Assembly (NCBI RefSeq): GCF_001021045.1
Contig: NZ_CP011545.1
Span: forward strand, 744,001 to 808,000
Source of the DNA: Corynebacterium testudinoris
GTDB lineage: Bacteria > Actinomycetota > Actinomycetes > Mycobacteriales > Mycobacteriaceae
Direction: 5' to 3'
DNA: 64,000 bases
The notes beneath the pieces were generated by a model. It saw only the letters and a program-made list of their open reading frames with translations. It had not been told where the DNA came from and did no database searches. This document shows positions 48,204-56,493 of the stretch, piece after piece; the first letter of the stretch is position 1, and every line of letters begins with the position of its first letter. The position numbers and the translations under genes were made by a program.

Positions 48204-48707
48204 TTAGAACAAGCGCAGCCCGGCGGGCTCTTCGAGCTCCAGCAGCCACCGCTTGCGCTCTAGTCCGCCGGCATATCCGGTCAGGGAGCCGTCTGCGCCG
48301 ATGACGCGATGGCAGGGGATGATGATGGAGACGGGATTGTGTCCCACGGCTTGGCCAACCCGCTGCGCCAAGTGCCGGTTGCCCAGCTGCACAGCCAACT
48401 CGCCGTAGGTGGTGGTTTCGCCGTAAGGGATTTCGCGCAGTAGCGCCCACACCTGTTCGGAGAACTCGTCGCCGTGAGCCGCTAGGGGCACATCGAAGGA
48501 TCGGCGGGCACCGGCGAAGTACTCGGTGAGCTGTTCAGCTGCCTGAGATAACACCTCGTCCTCGTCGGCGATCACCATTGCCCCAAAGGTGGATGCTTCC
48601 GGCAGGTAGCGGTGTCCGGGGAAGAAGATCCCACTTACCCCAGAGTCCTCCGCGACGACGGTCAATTCACCCAGGGCCGTCTGCACGAGCGTGTGCCTCG
48701 TCGCCAT
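48204..48707 (-). CDS. ogt: O6-methylguanine-DNA methyltransferase (operon copy 2)
   Basis: 167 residues from ATG 48707, with GAGAGG upstream. Methyl acceptor Cys132 in IIIPCHRVIGADGSLTGYAGGLERK. Active-site neighbours EIPYGETTTYGELA and RVGQAVGHNP. It lacks the long N-terminal extension of copy 1, so the two are different types and not a recent duplication. First gene of the operon; the 64 bp upstream separate it from the tetR gene stop. Confidence 0.9.
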   Translation of the reverse strand: MATRHTLVQTALGELTVVAEDSGVSGIFFPGHRYLPEASTFGAMVIADEDEVLSQAAEQLTEYFAGARRSFDVPLAAHGDEFSEQVWALLREIPYGETTTYGELAVQLGNRHLAQRVGQAVGHNPVSIIIPCHRVIGADGSLTGYAGGLERKRWLLELEEPAGLRLF

Positions 48708-48771
48708 TGTGATCACCTCTCCATCAGTAGCTGTCACCCAGTAAACGCTGCAGCAGGGTCAAACGTGAGGT

Positions 48772-49443
48772 CTACAAATCCGCCAGCAGCAAATCCAGTC
48801 CCACGGTGAAGGGTTCCTCGGCATAAGGGTTCGATCCAGCAGCTCCAGCAGCCCCTGGCTTAAAGGCCTCCGTCGCCCGCCGCAACTCCGGTAGCTCCTG
48901 GCTTCCTTCGGCGGGGACTTCAAAGATGTGCGCGGGGGCGTGGGTGTCAAAGGCAGATCCGTAGATGAATGATTCCATTGCTACGACTCGCGGCATGACC
49001 TGGGGGGCGGGGACGCCGGCGTGGAAGAGTGCGGCGGCGACGGCGTCGTACATTTCTTGTGTCCTGGGTGCGCCAGCGACGGGGAGGGTGGCGATGACCT
49101 GGACGAGCGGGGTGTGTTCGGCGAAGACGTCGCGGTAGGAGCGGGCCCAGGCGCGCAGGGCATCGGCGACGCTGATCTCGTCGCGGGTGGCGCGCAGCAG
49201 GGGTTCGGTATCCACGAGTCCCATGACGGCGTCCTGTAGGAGAACCAATAGTTCGGCTTTGTTGGCGATGTGGTTGTACAGGGCGCTGGGGGCTACACCC
49301 AGGTGGCGGGCTAATGCGGACATGGTGAGTTTGTCGTAGCCGGATTCGAGGGTGAGCTCAAGGGCTGCCGCGGCGATGGTGTCGCGGGTTACGGCGGGCT
49401 GAGCTGGGCGTCCTCGGCCGCGGGGTCGCCGGGTTTTATTCAT
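48772..49443 (-). CDS. TetR-family regulator of the putrescine operon
   Basis: 223 residues from ATG 49443. The N-terminal helix-turn-helix (about 15-62) reads TIAAAALELTLESGYDKLTMSALARHLGVAPSALYNHIANK. Divergent from puo, with a perfect 9-bp inverted repeat (49497-49519) between them, so it almost certainly represses puo and its operon. The ligand is unknown; putrescine or an aldehyde product is the obvious candidate. Confidence 0.85.
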   Translation of the reverse strand: MNKTRRPRGRGRPAQPAVTRDTIAAAALELTLESGYDKLTMSALARHLGVAPSALYNHIANKAELLVLLQDAVMGLVDTEPLLRATRDEISVADALRAWARSYRDVFAEHTPLVQVIATLPVAGAPRTQEMYDAVAAALFHAGVPAPQVMPRVVAMESFIYGSAFDTHAPAHIFEVPAEGSQELPELRRATEAFKPGAAGAAGSNPYAEEPFTVGLDLLLADL

Positions 49444-49496
49444 TGGGGGCAGACTCTTCCCTTCGTGATGTGGATCATATACAGTGACCGGCAACA

Positions 49497-49519
49497 CATA
49501 ATGAATGCCGTTCATTATG
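49497..49519. promoter_or_regulatory. TetR operator: 9-bp perfect inverted repeat
   Basis: CATAATGAA and TTCATTATG, exact reverse complements separated by TGCCG, in the region between the divergent tetR gene and puo. The size and symmetry fit a TetR dimer. It lies 54 bp from the tetR start and 68 bp from the puo start, so it can control both. Confidence 0.75.
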
Positions 49520-49586
49520 TCCTGGGGTTCAGACCCCATTGTCGTACATCACTACCCCGCCAGACGCGGGAATGACAGGAGACATC

Positions 49587-51059
49587 GTGAACGTCAACGA
49601 TATTCAGACTCTCGACCGAGATGTCGTCGTCATCGGAGCCGGCCCGGCCGGACTCATGGCCGCCCGCACCCTCAAGAAAAACGGCCTGTCCGTTGCCGTC
49701 CTCGAAGCCCGTGAGCGGGTCGGCGGCCGCACGTGGAACGGCGTCGTCGCCGATGCTCAGGGCAATGAGCACTTCATCGAGCTCGGTGGCCAGTGGATTT
49801 CCCCCGACCAAACCCGGCTCATTGAGCTGGTCGACGAGCTGGGCCTGAGCACCTTCCAGCGTTACCGCGAGGGCAAGTCCATCTACGTCTCCCCGGATGG
49901 CACCCGCCACGAATACGAGGGCGAGGTTCTTCCCACCTCCGGCACCACCCGGGAGGCCTCCGACAAGCTCATCGCGGACCTCGACGCGCTCGTCGCCGAG
50001 ATCGATCCGGCTAAGCCGTGGGAGCATCCCCGCGCCGCCGAACTCGACGCCATTTCCTTCCGCGACTGGCTCGCCGAGCGCTGCGACGACGAAGAGGCGA
50101 TCGACAACGTCTCCATCTACGTGGCCTCCGGCATGCTCACCAAGCCTTCGCGGACCTTTTCCGCCCTGCAGGCGGCGCTGATGGCGGCGTCGGCAGGCTC
50201 TTTCTCCAACCTGGTGGATGAAGATTTCATCCTTGATGCCCGCGTCGACGGCGGCATGCAGTCCGTCTCCCTGACCATGGCGCATGAGCTGGGCGACGAC
50301 GTCATTCTCGGTTCCCCGGTGCGATCGCTTACCTGGGCGACCCCCGATGCCACCACCGCCGACCCGCTGAACAAGGTCAAAGCCGATGTTCGCAACGGCG
50401 TCGACAACAATGGCGGCCCTGGCAACGTCACCGCCTACTCGGACAAGGCCATCGTCAACGCCCGCTACGTCGTGCTCGCCATCCCACCGAACCTCTACAG
50501 CCGCATCAGCTACACCCCGCCGCTGCCCCGCGATCAGCACATCGCTCACCAGCACATCTCCATGGGCCTCGTCATCAAGGTCCACGCCGTGTATGACACC
50601 CCCTTCTGGCGGGAAAAGGGCCTGTCCGGCACCGGCTTCGGCGGCGGACGTTTGGTCCAGGAGGTCTATGACAACACCAACTACTCCGGCGGCGAGGAAG
50701 ACCCCTATGGCACCCTCGTCGGCTTCGTCTCCGACGTCTACGCCGAGCAGATGTGGCACCTGCCCGCCGAGGAGCGCAAGGCCGCCATCCTCGAGGCGAT
50801 GTCGCTCTACCTGGGCGAGGAGACAAAAAACCCCATCGCCTTCTACCTCTCTGACATGGCCGCCGAGGAATGGACCCGCGGCGCCTACGCCACCAGCTAT
50901 GACCTCGGCGGGCTGTCCCGTTGGGGCTACCTGCAGAACCAACCCACCGGACCGATCCACTACGCCTGCTCGGACATCGCTGGGGAGGGCTACCAGCATG
51001 TGGATGGTGCCATCCGCATGGGCGAGGGCGTCGCAAAGCACATCCTGGACCAGGAGTGA
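49587..51059 (+). CDS. puo: Putrescine oxidase (flavin monoamine oxidase)
   Basis: 490 residues from GTG 49587, preceded by AGGAGA; ATG 49572 is possible. FAD motif VVVIGAGPAGLMAAR (GxGxxG about 17-22), then LEARERVGGRTW and ELGGQWISPDQ. It is close to Rhodococcus/Micrococcus putrescine oxidase throughout (SALQAALMAASAGSF, GLVIKVHAVYDTPFWRE, GYQHVDGAIRMG near the end). Oxidises putrescine to 4-aminobutanal with O2 and H2O2 release. First gene of puo-usp-permease-aldehyde dehydrogenase. Confidence 0.9.
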   Translation: MNVNDIQTLDRDVVVIGAGPAGLMAARTLKKNGLSVAVLEARERVGGRTWNGVVADAQGNEHFIELGGQWISPDQTRLIELVDELGLSTFQRYREGKSIYVSPDGTRHEYEGEVLPTSGTTREASDKLIADLDALVAEIDPAKPWEHPRAAELDAISFRDWLAERCDDEEAIDNVSIYVASGMLTKPSRTFSALQAALMAASAGSFSNLVDEDFILDARVDGGMQSVSLTMAHELGDDVILGSPVRSLTWATPDATTADPLNKVKADVRNGVDNNGGPGNVTAYSDKAIVNARYVVLAIPPNLYSRISYTPPLPRDQHIAHQHISMGLVIKVHAVYDTPFWREKGLSGTGFGGGRLVQEVYDNTNYSGGEEDPYGTLVGFVSDVYAEQMWHLPAEERKAAILEAMSLYLGEETKNPIAFYLSDMAAEEWTRGAYATSYDLGGLSRWGYLQNQPTGPIHYACSDIAGEGYQHVDGAIRMGEGVAKHILDQE

Positions 51060-51064
51060 GTGCG

Positions 51065-51940
51065 ATGCGCACCCCCAAGGGACGATTCCTCGTCGGCTAC
51101 GTGGCAACCCATTTCGGCCGCGACGCGCTCAACCTGGCGATTTCGCTGGCGCAGGGCCGCGACGTCCACATCGACATCGTCATGGTGGTCCCCGTCGACA
51201 ACGCCTATTCCGGCATCTATCCGCACGATCGCGGCTACGCGTCGATCGTCGAGGAGCAGATGGCGCAGTGGCTGCAAGACGCCCTCGACCGCGTGCCGGA
51301 GGGCATCTCAGCCACCGGGCGCATCGTCGCGGGCGAGTCGGAGGCCGAAACGCTCCACCGCACCGCTCTTGATCTGGGAGCCGATCTCATCGTCGTCGGC
51401 GCCCGCGACGGAGCTATCCTCAGCCGCTTCCGCGTCGGCTCGGTGGCCAATGCGCTTCTGCATTCCTCCAGCGTGCCCGTGGCGCTCGCCCCAGCCGGCT
51501 TCGATTACACCGGCCCCACCACCCGCTTCACCGCCATGTTCGGTTCCCGACCTGGCGCCCCCGACGTCGTCGGTCTCGCCGTCGACCGCGCCCGGCGCCG
51601 CGGAGTCCCGTTGCGCCTGGCCTCCCTCGTGCTCAGCGATGCGACAGTGCTTGACGACGTCCGCGCCCTCGGCGATGCACGCCTCACCGAGTTGGCGGGG
51701 GAGATGGTCGAGTCGGGCGCTGCCACGACGATCATCGCTGCCGGTGAGTCCATCGAGCAGGCCATGCAGCAGCTCGACTGGCAACAAGGCGACGTCGTCG
51801 TGGCGGGTTCCTCCCGCATGGCGGCCAATGGCCGCATCTTCATCGGCACCACGGCGGCGAAGATCCTGCGCACCATCCCCGTGCCCATGCTCGTCGTACC
51901 GGCGGGCTACATCTACGACGAAGGAGGTGAGACACCATGA
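51065..51940 (+). CDS. Universal stress protein (tandem USP domains)
   Basis: 291 residues, two USP domains (about 1-140 and 155-285). The ATP-type motifs are present: VVGARDGAILSRFRVGSVANALLHSSSVPV in domain 1 (about 120-149) and VVAGSSRMAANGRIFIGTTAAKILRTIPVPMLV in domain 2. Starts 5 bases after puo and overlaps the permease start by 4 bp, so it is part of the operon. A USP here is unusual and may regulate the pathway or the permease. Confidence 0.85.
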   Translation: MRTPKGRFLVGYVATHFGRDALNLAISLAQGRDVHIDIVMVVPVDNAYSGIYPHDRGYASIVEEQMAQWLQDALDRVPEGISATGRIVAGESEAETLHRTALDLGADLIVVGARDGAILSRFRVGSVANALLHSSSVPVALAPAGFDYTGPTTRFTAMFGSRPGAPDVVGLAVDRARRRGVPLRLASLVLSDATVLDDVRALGDARLTELAGEMVESGAATTIIAAGESIEQAMQQLDWQQGDVVVAGSSRMAANGRIFIGTTAAKILRTIPVPMLVVPAGYIYDEGGETP

Positions 51941-53457
51941 GCGAACAGAAAACCTCCGCGAAGGGCCTGGCCACGGGCCGAGTAGGGCTCATCGGCGCCG
52001 TTGTCATCGGTGTCAGCTGCATCGCCCCGACGTACACGCTGACTTCGGGCCTGGGCCCCACCATCGCAGCCGTCGGTGAATACGTTCCCGCGATCCTCCT
52101 GCTGGGCTTCATCCCCATGCTGCTGGTGGCCTTTGCCTACCGCGAGCTCAACAACCGGCTGCCCGACTCGGGTACGTCCTTCACGTGGGCCACCAAGGCG
52201 TTTGGCCCGTGGGTCGGCTGGATGGGCGGCTGGGGGCTTATCACCGCCACCGTCATCGTGCTGTCCAACCTCGCGGCCGTTGCCGTCGACTTCCTCTATC
52301 TCCTCATTGCGCAGATCACCGGCCGCCCGGAGATCGCCGACCTCACCCACAACCTCTGGGTCAACATCCCCACGACGATCGTGCTCATTTCCTTCGCCGC
52401 CTACATCTCTTATCGCGGCCTGGAATCCACACAGAGAGTCCAGTACATCCTCGTCGGCGCGCAGCTGCTCGCCCTGGCAGTATTCGATGTCTCAGCCCTC
52501 TGGCAGGCGTACAACAACGGCGGATTCGACTTCACCCCGGTGCACGCCTCCTGGTTCAACCCGTTGAACATCGGCGACTTCTCGCTCATCGCCGCCGGCA
52601 TCTCCCTCTCCATCTTCATGTTCTGGGGGTGGGACGTCACCCTCACCATGAATGAGGAAACCAAAGACCCGGAGAAAACCCCCGGTCGTGCCGCCACCTT
52701 GACCATCCTCATCATCATTACCTTCTACATCCTCACCGCCGTCGCCGTCATCGCTTGGGCCGGAACGGGCACCGAGGGACTTGGTGCGGGCAACCCCGAC
52801 AACCAGGAATCCATCTTCGCCGCCCTGGCCAACCCGGTGCTCGGCCCGATGGCGATCCTCATGTCGATCGCCGTCGTATCCAGCTCATTTGCCTCCCTGC
52901 AATCAACGATGGTCTCCCCGGCCCGCACCCTGCTGGCCATGGGCTACTACCGGGCCCTGCCGCCGGTATTCTCCAAAATCAGCCCCCGCTTCCGCTCACC
53001 CAGCGTGGCGACGATCGCTTCTGCCGCAGGCGCCGCCGTCTTCTACACCGTCACTCGGCTGCTCTCCGAAAACGCCCTGTGGGACACCATCACCGCCCTC
53101 GGCCTGATGATCTGCTTCTACTATGGCGTTACCGCCCTCGCCTGCGTGTGGTACTTCCGCCACGAACTGCTGAGCTCGCCCCGCAACATCCTGTTCAAGC
53201 TGATCTGCCCGGGACTCGGTGGCATGTTCCTCCTAGTGATGTTCTTCATCACCGCCATCGACTCCATCGATCCGTCCTATGGCTCGGGATCCTCCATCGC
53301 TGGCGTAGGCACCGTCTTCGTCCTCGGAATGGGAGTCCTGCTACTCGGCGTCGTGCTCATGATATTCACCCGCTTCCGGCACCCGGCCTTCTTCCGCGGC
53401 GAGACATTGCGGAAGGAAAGCTCTGATCGCCAACCCGAAACCCCCGTCCTCGTCTAA
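51937..53457 (+). CDS. APC-family amine/amino acid permease (probable putrescine importer)
   Basis: 506 residues with 12 to 13 membrane segments. APC consensus in GLIGAVVIGVSCIAPTYTLTSGLG near the first helix. It overlaps the USP gene by 4 bp. In an operon with putrescine oxidase, an aldehyde dehydrogenase and a TetR regulator, the likely substrate is putrescine; related PuuP/PotE-type transporters support this only at family level. Confidence 0.82.
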   Translation: MSEQKTSAKGLATGRVGLIGAVVIGVSCIAPTYTLTSGLGPTIAAVGEYVPAILLLGFIPMLLVAFAYRELNNRLPDSGTSFTWATKAFGPWVGWMGGWGLITATVIVLSNLAAVAVDFLYLLIAQITGRPEIADLTHNLWVNIPTTIVLISFAAYISYRGLESTQRVQYILVGAQLLALAVFDVSALWQAYNNGGFDFTPVHASWFNPLNIGDFSLIAAGISLSIFMFWGWDVTLTMNEETKDPEKTPGRAATLTILIIITFYILTAVAVIAWAGTGTEGLGAGNPDNQESIFAALANPVLGPMAILMSIAVVSSSFASLQSTMVSPARTLLAMGYYRALPPVFSKISPRFRSPSVATIASAAGAAVFYTVTRLLSENALWDTITALGLMICFYYGVTALACVWYFRHELLSSPRNILFKLICPGLGGMFLLVMFFITAIDSIDPSYGSGSSIAGVGTVFVLGMGVLLLGVVLMIFTRFRHPAFFRGETLRKESSDRQPETPVLV

Positions 53458-53484
53458 ACCCCACCACCTCTAGGAGTACCGAAC

Positions 53485-54867
53485 ATGTCCAACAAGGAAA
53501 CTGGTTACCGCGTAGAAAACCCCGCAACCGGGGAGGTACTGGAGCGTTTCGCTACCGCGACTGATGCCGAGATCACCTCGGCCATCGAGTCCGCCCATGC
53601 GGCTTACCTGGACTGGTCAGCGCTCGACATCTCCGAGCGGGCCGCCGTGGTTCACCGCGCCGCCGACCTCTTCGAAGCCCGCAAGCAGGAGCTCGCCGAG
53701 ATCATCTCACGCGAGATGGGCAAACCGATCTCCGAAGGCGTCGAGGAAGCCGAGTTCTCCGCCGCCATCCTGCGCTACTACGCCGACAACGGTGCCCAGT
53801 TCACCGCCGACCAGTCGATCAGCACCGTCGACGGCGCCACCGCCATGATCAAGCGCCTTCCCATCGGCGCTCTCCTGGGCATCATGCCGTGGAACTTCCC
53901 CTACTATCAGATCGCCCGTTTCGCCGGCCCGAACCTCATGCTGGGCAACACAATTGTGCTCAAGCACGCCGAAATCTGCCCCACCTCCGCCCAAGCCGTC
54001 GAAGACATCTTCCGCGATGCTGGGGTCCCGGTCGGCGGCTACGTCAATGTCTTAGCCAGCCACGATCAGATCGCCGACATCATCGCCGACCCCCGCATCC
54101 AGGGCGTCTCCCTCACGGGTTCCGAGCGCGCCGGATCCACCATCGCCGCCCTCGCCGGCAAGCACCTCAAGAAGGCCGTCCTCGAACTCGGCGGCTCCGA
54201 CCCCTACGTTGTCCTCGACACCGACGACGTGGCCGCCGCCGCCCAACTCGCCTGGTCCACGCGCATGTACAACACCGGCCAGGCCTGCAACTCCAATAAG
54301 CGCCTCATCGTCATGGATGACATCTACGATGATTTCGTTGCCGAGCTCGTCCGCCTCGCCGAAGCAATGGAACCGGGTTCCCCCGACACTGCTGGTCCCG
54401 GCGTCTACATGCCGCTTTCCTCCCGCTCCGCGGCGGAAGGACTGGATAAGCAGGTCCGAAAGGCCATCGAGGAAGGTGCCACATTGCGCGCCGGGGGAGT
54501 GCTTGGCGACGCCGCCTTCTTCTCCCCAGCCGTCATCACCGACATCACCCCCGACATGGAATCCCACCACGTCGAGTTTTTCGGACCCGTCGCCGTCGTC
54601 TACCGCGTCAGCTCCGACGACGAAGCACTCGCCGTGGCTAACGACAGCCCCTTCGGCCTCGGCGGCGCCGTATTCTCCCGCGACCAGCTGCGCGCCGAGA
54701 AGATCGCCCGCGAGCTCAAAGTGGGCATGGCCAACGTCAACACCCCCGCCGGTGAAGGCGCCGAACTCCCCTTCGGTGGCGTCAAGCGCTCCGGCTACGG
54801 CCGCGAGCTTGGCCCGCTCGGCATGGATGAGTTCGTGAATAAGCAGCTGTACTACGTCCAGAAGTAG
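53485..54867 (+). CDS. Aldehyde dehydrogenase (4-aminobutanal or succinate-semialdehyde)
   Basis: 460 residues. NAD-binding motif MPWNFPYYQIARF (about 134-146), general base E234 (LELGG) and catalytic Cys268 (NTGQACNSNKR). The sequence resembles the Sad/GabD1 branch of succinate-semialdehyde dehydrogenases. In this operon the needed step is oxidation of 4-aminobutanal to 4-aminobutyrate, so that is the likely in vivo job; the branch resemblance leaves the other possibility open. Start 27 bp after the permease. Confidence 0.82.
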   Translation: MSNKETGYRVENPATGEVLERFATATDAEITSAIESAHAAYLDWSALDISERAAVVHRAADLFEARKQELAEIISREMGKPISEGVEEAEFSAAILRYYADNGAQFTADQSISTVDGATAMIKRLPIGALLGIMPWNFPYYQIARFAGPNLMLGNTIVLKHAEICPTSAQAVEDIFRDAGVPVGGYVNVLASHDQIADIIADPRIQGVSLTGSERAGSTIAALAGKHLKKAVLELGGSDPYVVLDTDDVAAAAQLAWSTRMYNTGQACNSNKRLIVMDDIYDDFVAELVRLAEAMEPGSPDTAGPGVYMPLSSRSAAEGLDKQVRKAIEEGATLRAGGVLGDAAFFSPAVITDITPDMESHHVEFFGPVAVVYRVSSDDEALAVANDSPFGLGGAVFSRDQLRAEKIARELKVGMANVNTPAGEGAELPFGGVKRSGYGRELGPLGMDEFVNKQLYYVQK

Positions 54868-54874
54868 GGAGCAG

Positions 54875-54919
54875 TTCACTTGGGACTTGCGAGTGGCGGC
54901 CTCAGAAGTCCCAGGTGAA
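54875..54919 (+). terminator. Hairpin at the end of the putrescine operon
   Basis: TTCACTTGGGACTT pairs with AAGTCCCAGGTGAA (14 bp, one U-G wobble in RNA) right after the dehydrogenase stop. No T-run follows. It most likely ends or stabilises the puo operon message. Confidence 0.55.
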
Positions 54920-54997
54920 GTGCTGCGCATGTGTATCTAGCCAAGACGGGATGGTTGCTCTCGTGCTCCGCCTTTTGCCCGGCCCGTGACCTCAGAA

Positions 54998-55013
54998 AAC
55001 TTTCTAGAAAGTT
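54998..55013. repeat. 16-bp perfect palindrome
   Basis: AACTTTCTAGAAAGTT reads identically on both strands. It precedes the larger inverted repeat before the HNH gene. It could be a protein-binding site; function not known. Confidence 0.5.
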
Positions 55014-55034
55014 GCTTTTACCTCTTGCGTGGAT

Positions 55035-55074
55035 CGCTTGCGTGTTCTAACATTGGGGTTAGAACACGCAAGCG
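55035..55074. repeat. 17-bp perfect inverted repeat before HNH gene
   Basis: Left arm 55035-55051 and right arm 55058-55074 are exact reverse complements of 17 bp with a 6-base loop (ATTGGG). The core of each arm is GTGTTCTAAC/GTTAGAACAC. It ends 23 bp before the HNH gene start. It could be an operator for autoregulation, the recognition target of the adjacent nuclease, or an RNA hairpin over the ribosome binding region. Confidence 0.75.
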
Positions 55075-55097
55075 AAGGGTGGAGGGGGTGAACGCAC

Positions 55098-56432
55098 GTG
55101 AGTATTGAGATTGTCTACTCAGGAAAGCCACGAGCGCTTACTCTCGACCCCAGCACGTCACTGGTAGAGGCGCACCTTAAAGAGATACTTGCCCGCCCCC
55201 AGCACTACTACGCTGTCAGTTCGCCTGATGATCCTGTTGCTCGTCGGGGAACACAGATGCGACGCGAGGACCACGAACTCTGGCAATCAGTCCTCCCCGG
55301 TGATGATGACGACATCGACGTCGTGCTTGCTCGGTTGCGGCGTTCGTTGGGGCGTGGGGATCAGTTCCTGATGTCTGCGATCAGTGCCCACCATCGTCTC
55401 AACGAACTGCCCCAGTTAAAGGCAGTCCAAGAGCAGCACTTCCATCTTGACCTGCCACGGCTGAAGGTCATCGATAGTGTCCTGTGCAAAGCAGACACGA
55501 CCGTCTTAGAGCACCTCGATCTCATTGATACTGAACTAGCGGAGTTTTTGACTCCCACCCGGGCGAATCAGATTCTGCCGACGGTAGGCAAGATCAAGAA
55601 CCGTCTGAACGCGATCATCACGATGCTTGATGATTCGATCTCTGCTGAGGATCCCGCACCACCACCGGTTGATAGTGTCTCGATAACCTTCCAGGATGGC
55701 CGTGGTCTGCTGCATGCTGATCTTGATGGGATCACCGCCCAAGACATAGACCTGCGTATCCGCAGGTATGCGATCATTCACGGGGTCAGCCAGGCGGACG
55801 CACTCGTAGCGTTGATCAGGGGGGAGGGGGCAACGAATGTCACCCTCAACCTGTATCGGGCATCGGATATCCCGACTGCCCCGGGGTGGGTGTCTGGGGT
55901 GGGGTATCTGACGCTTCAGCAGACTGAGGATCTGCTGAACCGGGTGGATGCGGAGATTGATCTTGATGCGATCGCCCAAAAGGTTTCGTCTGCGTATTCC
56001 ACCCCTGCTGATATTCGTTGCCTGGTGGTTGGTCTTGATGGGACGTGTGCGGTGGGGGGGTGTGATATTCCGGCTCATCGGGCGCAGATGGATCATCGGG
56101 TGAATCATGCTGATGGTGGGCCCACGACAGCAGCAAACCTTGCGCCGTTGTGTGTGAGGCATCATGTGATGAAAACTGACCGGCGGGTGACTTATGTGTT
56201 GGATCCGGTGACGAGGCGGAAGTATTTTCTGTTTGATGATGGGTCGTGGGCGGAGTCTGAAGGTGATGGCCCACTAGCTCCTAGCGAGCGACGGTGGATG
56301 CAGACGGTATCTCAGCGCATCAGCAAACGCAGAGCAAGGATCCGCTCGGAGTCTCAGACCCAGCGGGCGGAGGAGGTCGAGCGGGAGGGGCCGCCACCTC
56401 CGCCACCTCCAGAGGAACCACCACCCTTCTAG
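55098..56432 (+). CDS. HNH endonuclease with DUF222-like N-terminus
   Basis: 444 residues from GTG 55098. The N-terminal two thirds are a helical DUF222-type region; the C-terminal HNH domain (about 312-365) has CAVGGCDIP, then DHRVNHADGGPTTAANLAPLCVRHH, giving the H-N-H triad. A Pro-rich tail ends it. Such proteins are abundant and often multi-copy in corynebacteria and mycobacteria (REP13E12-type); a role in mobility is suspected but unproven. It sits between the puo operon and gabTDP and has a strong inverted repeat just upstream. Confidence 0.85.
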   Translation: MSIEIVYSGKPRALTLDPSTSLVEAHLKEILARPQHYYAVSSPDDPVARRGTQMRREDHELWQSVLPGDDDDIDVVLARLRRSLGRGDQFLMSAISAHHRLNELPQLKAVQEQHFHLDLPRLKVIDSVLCKADTTVLEHLDLIDTELAEFLTPTRANQILPTVGKIKNRLNAIITMLDDSISAEDPAPPPVDSVSITFQDGRGLLHADLDGITAQDIDLRIRRYAIIHGVSQADALVALIRGEGATNVTLNLYRASDIPTAPGWVSGVGYLTLQQTEDLLNRVDAEIDLDAIAQKVSSAYSTPADIRCLVVGLDGTCAVGGCDIPAHRAQMDHRVNHADGGPTTAANLAPLCVRHHVMKTDRRVTYVLDPVTRRKYFLFDDGSWAESEGDGPLAPSERRWMQTVSQRISKRRARIRSESQTQRAEEVEREGPPPPPPPEEPPPF

Positions 56433-56445
56433 ACGATTCTGATGA

Positions 56446-56473
56446 ACAGAAAAGGCCAGGCCGAAGCCTGACC
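56446..56473 (-). terminator. Intrinsic terminator of gabTDP
   Basis: On the minus strand GGTCAGGC-TTCG-GCCTGGCC forms a hairpin with a stable tetraloop and one U-G pair, followed by TTTTCTGT. It lies 20 bp beyond the gabP stop and converges with the HNH gene 3' end. Confidence 0.8.
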
Positions 56474-56493
56474 TATTCACGGAGATGAATTGG

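Noticed and set aside
49515..51107. A 530-codon antisense frame over puo
   Set aside because: Shadow of a well-identified flavin amine oxidase.
55098..56432. HNH gene considered as intein or homing insert
   Set aside because: It is a complete stand-alone gene between operons, with no split host gene around it.
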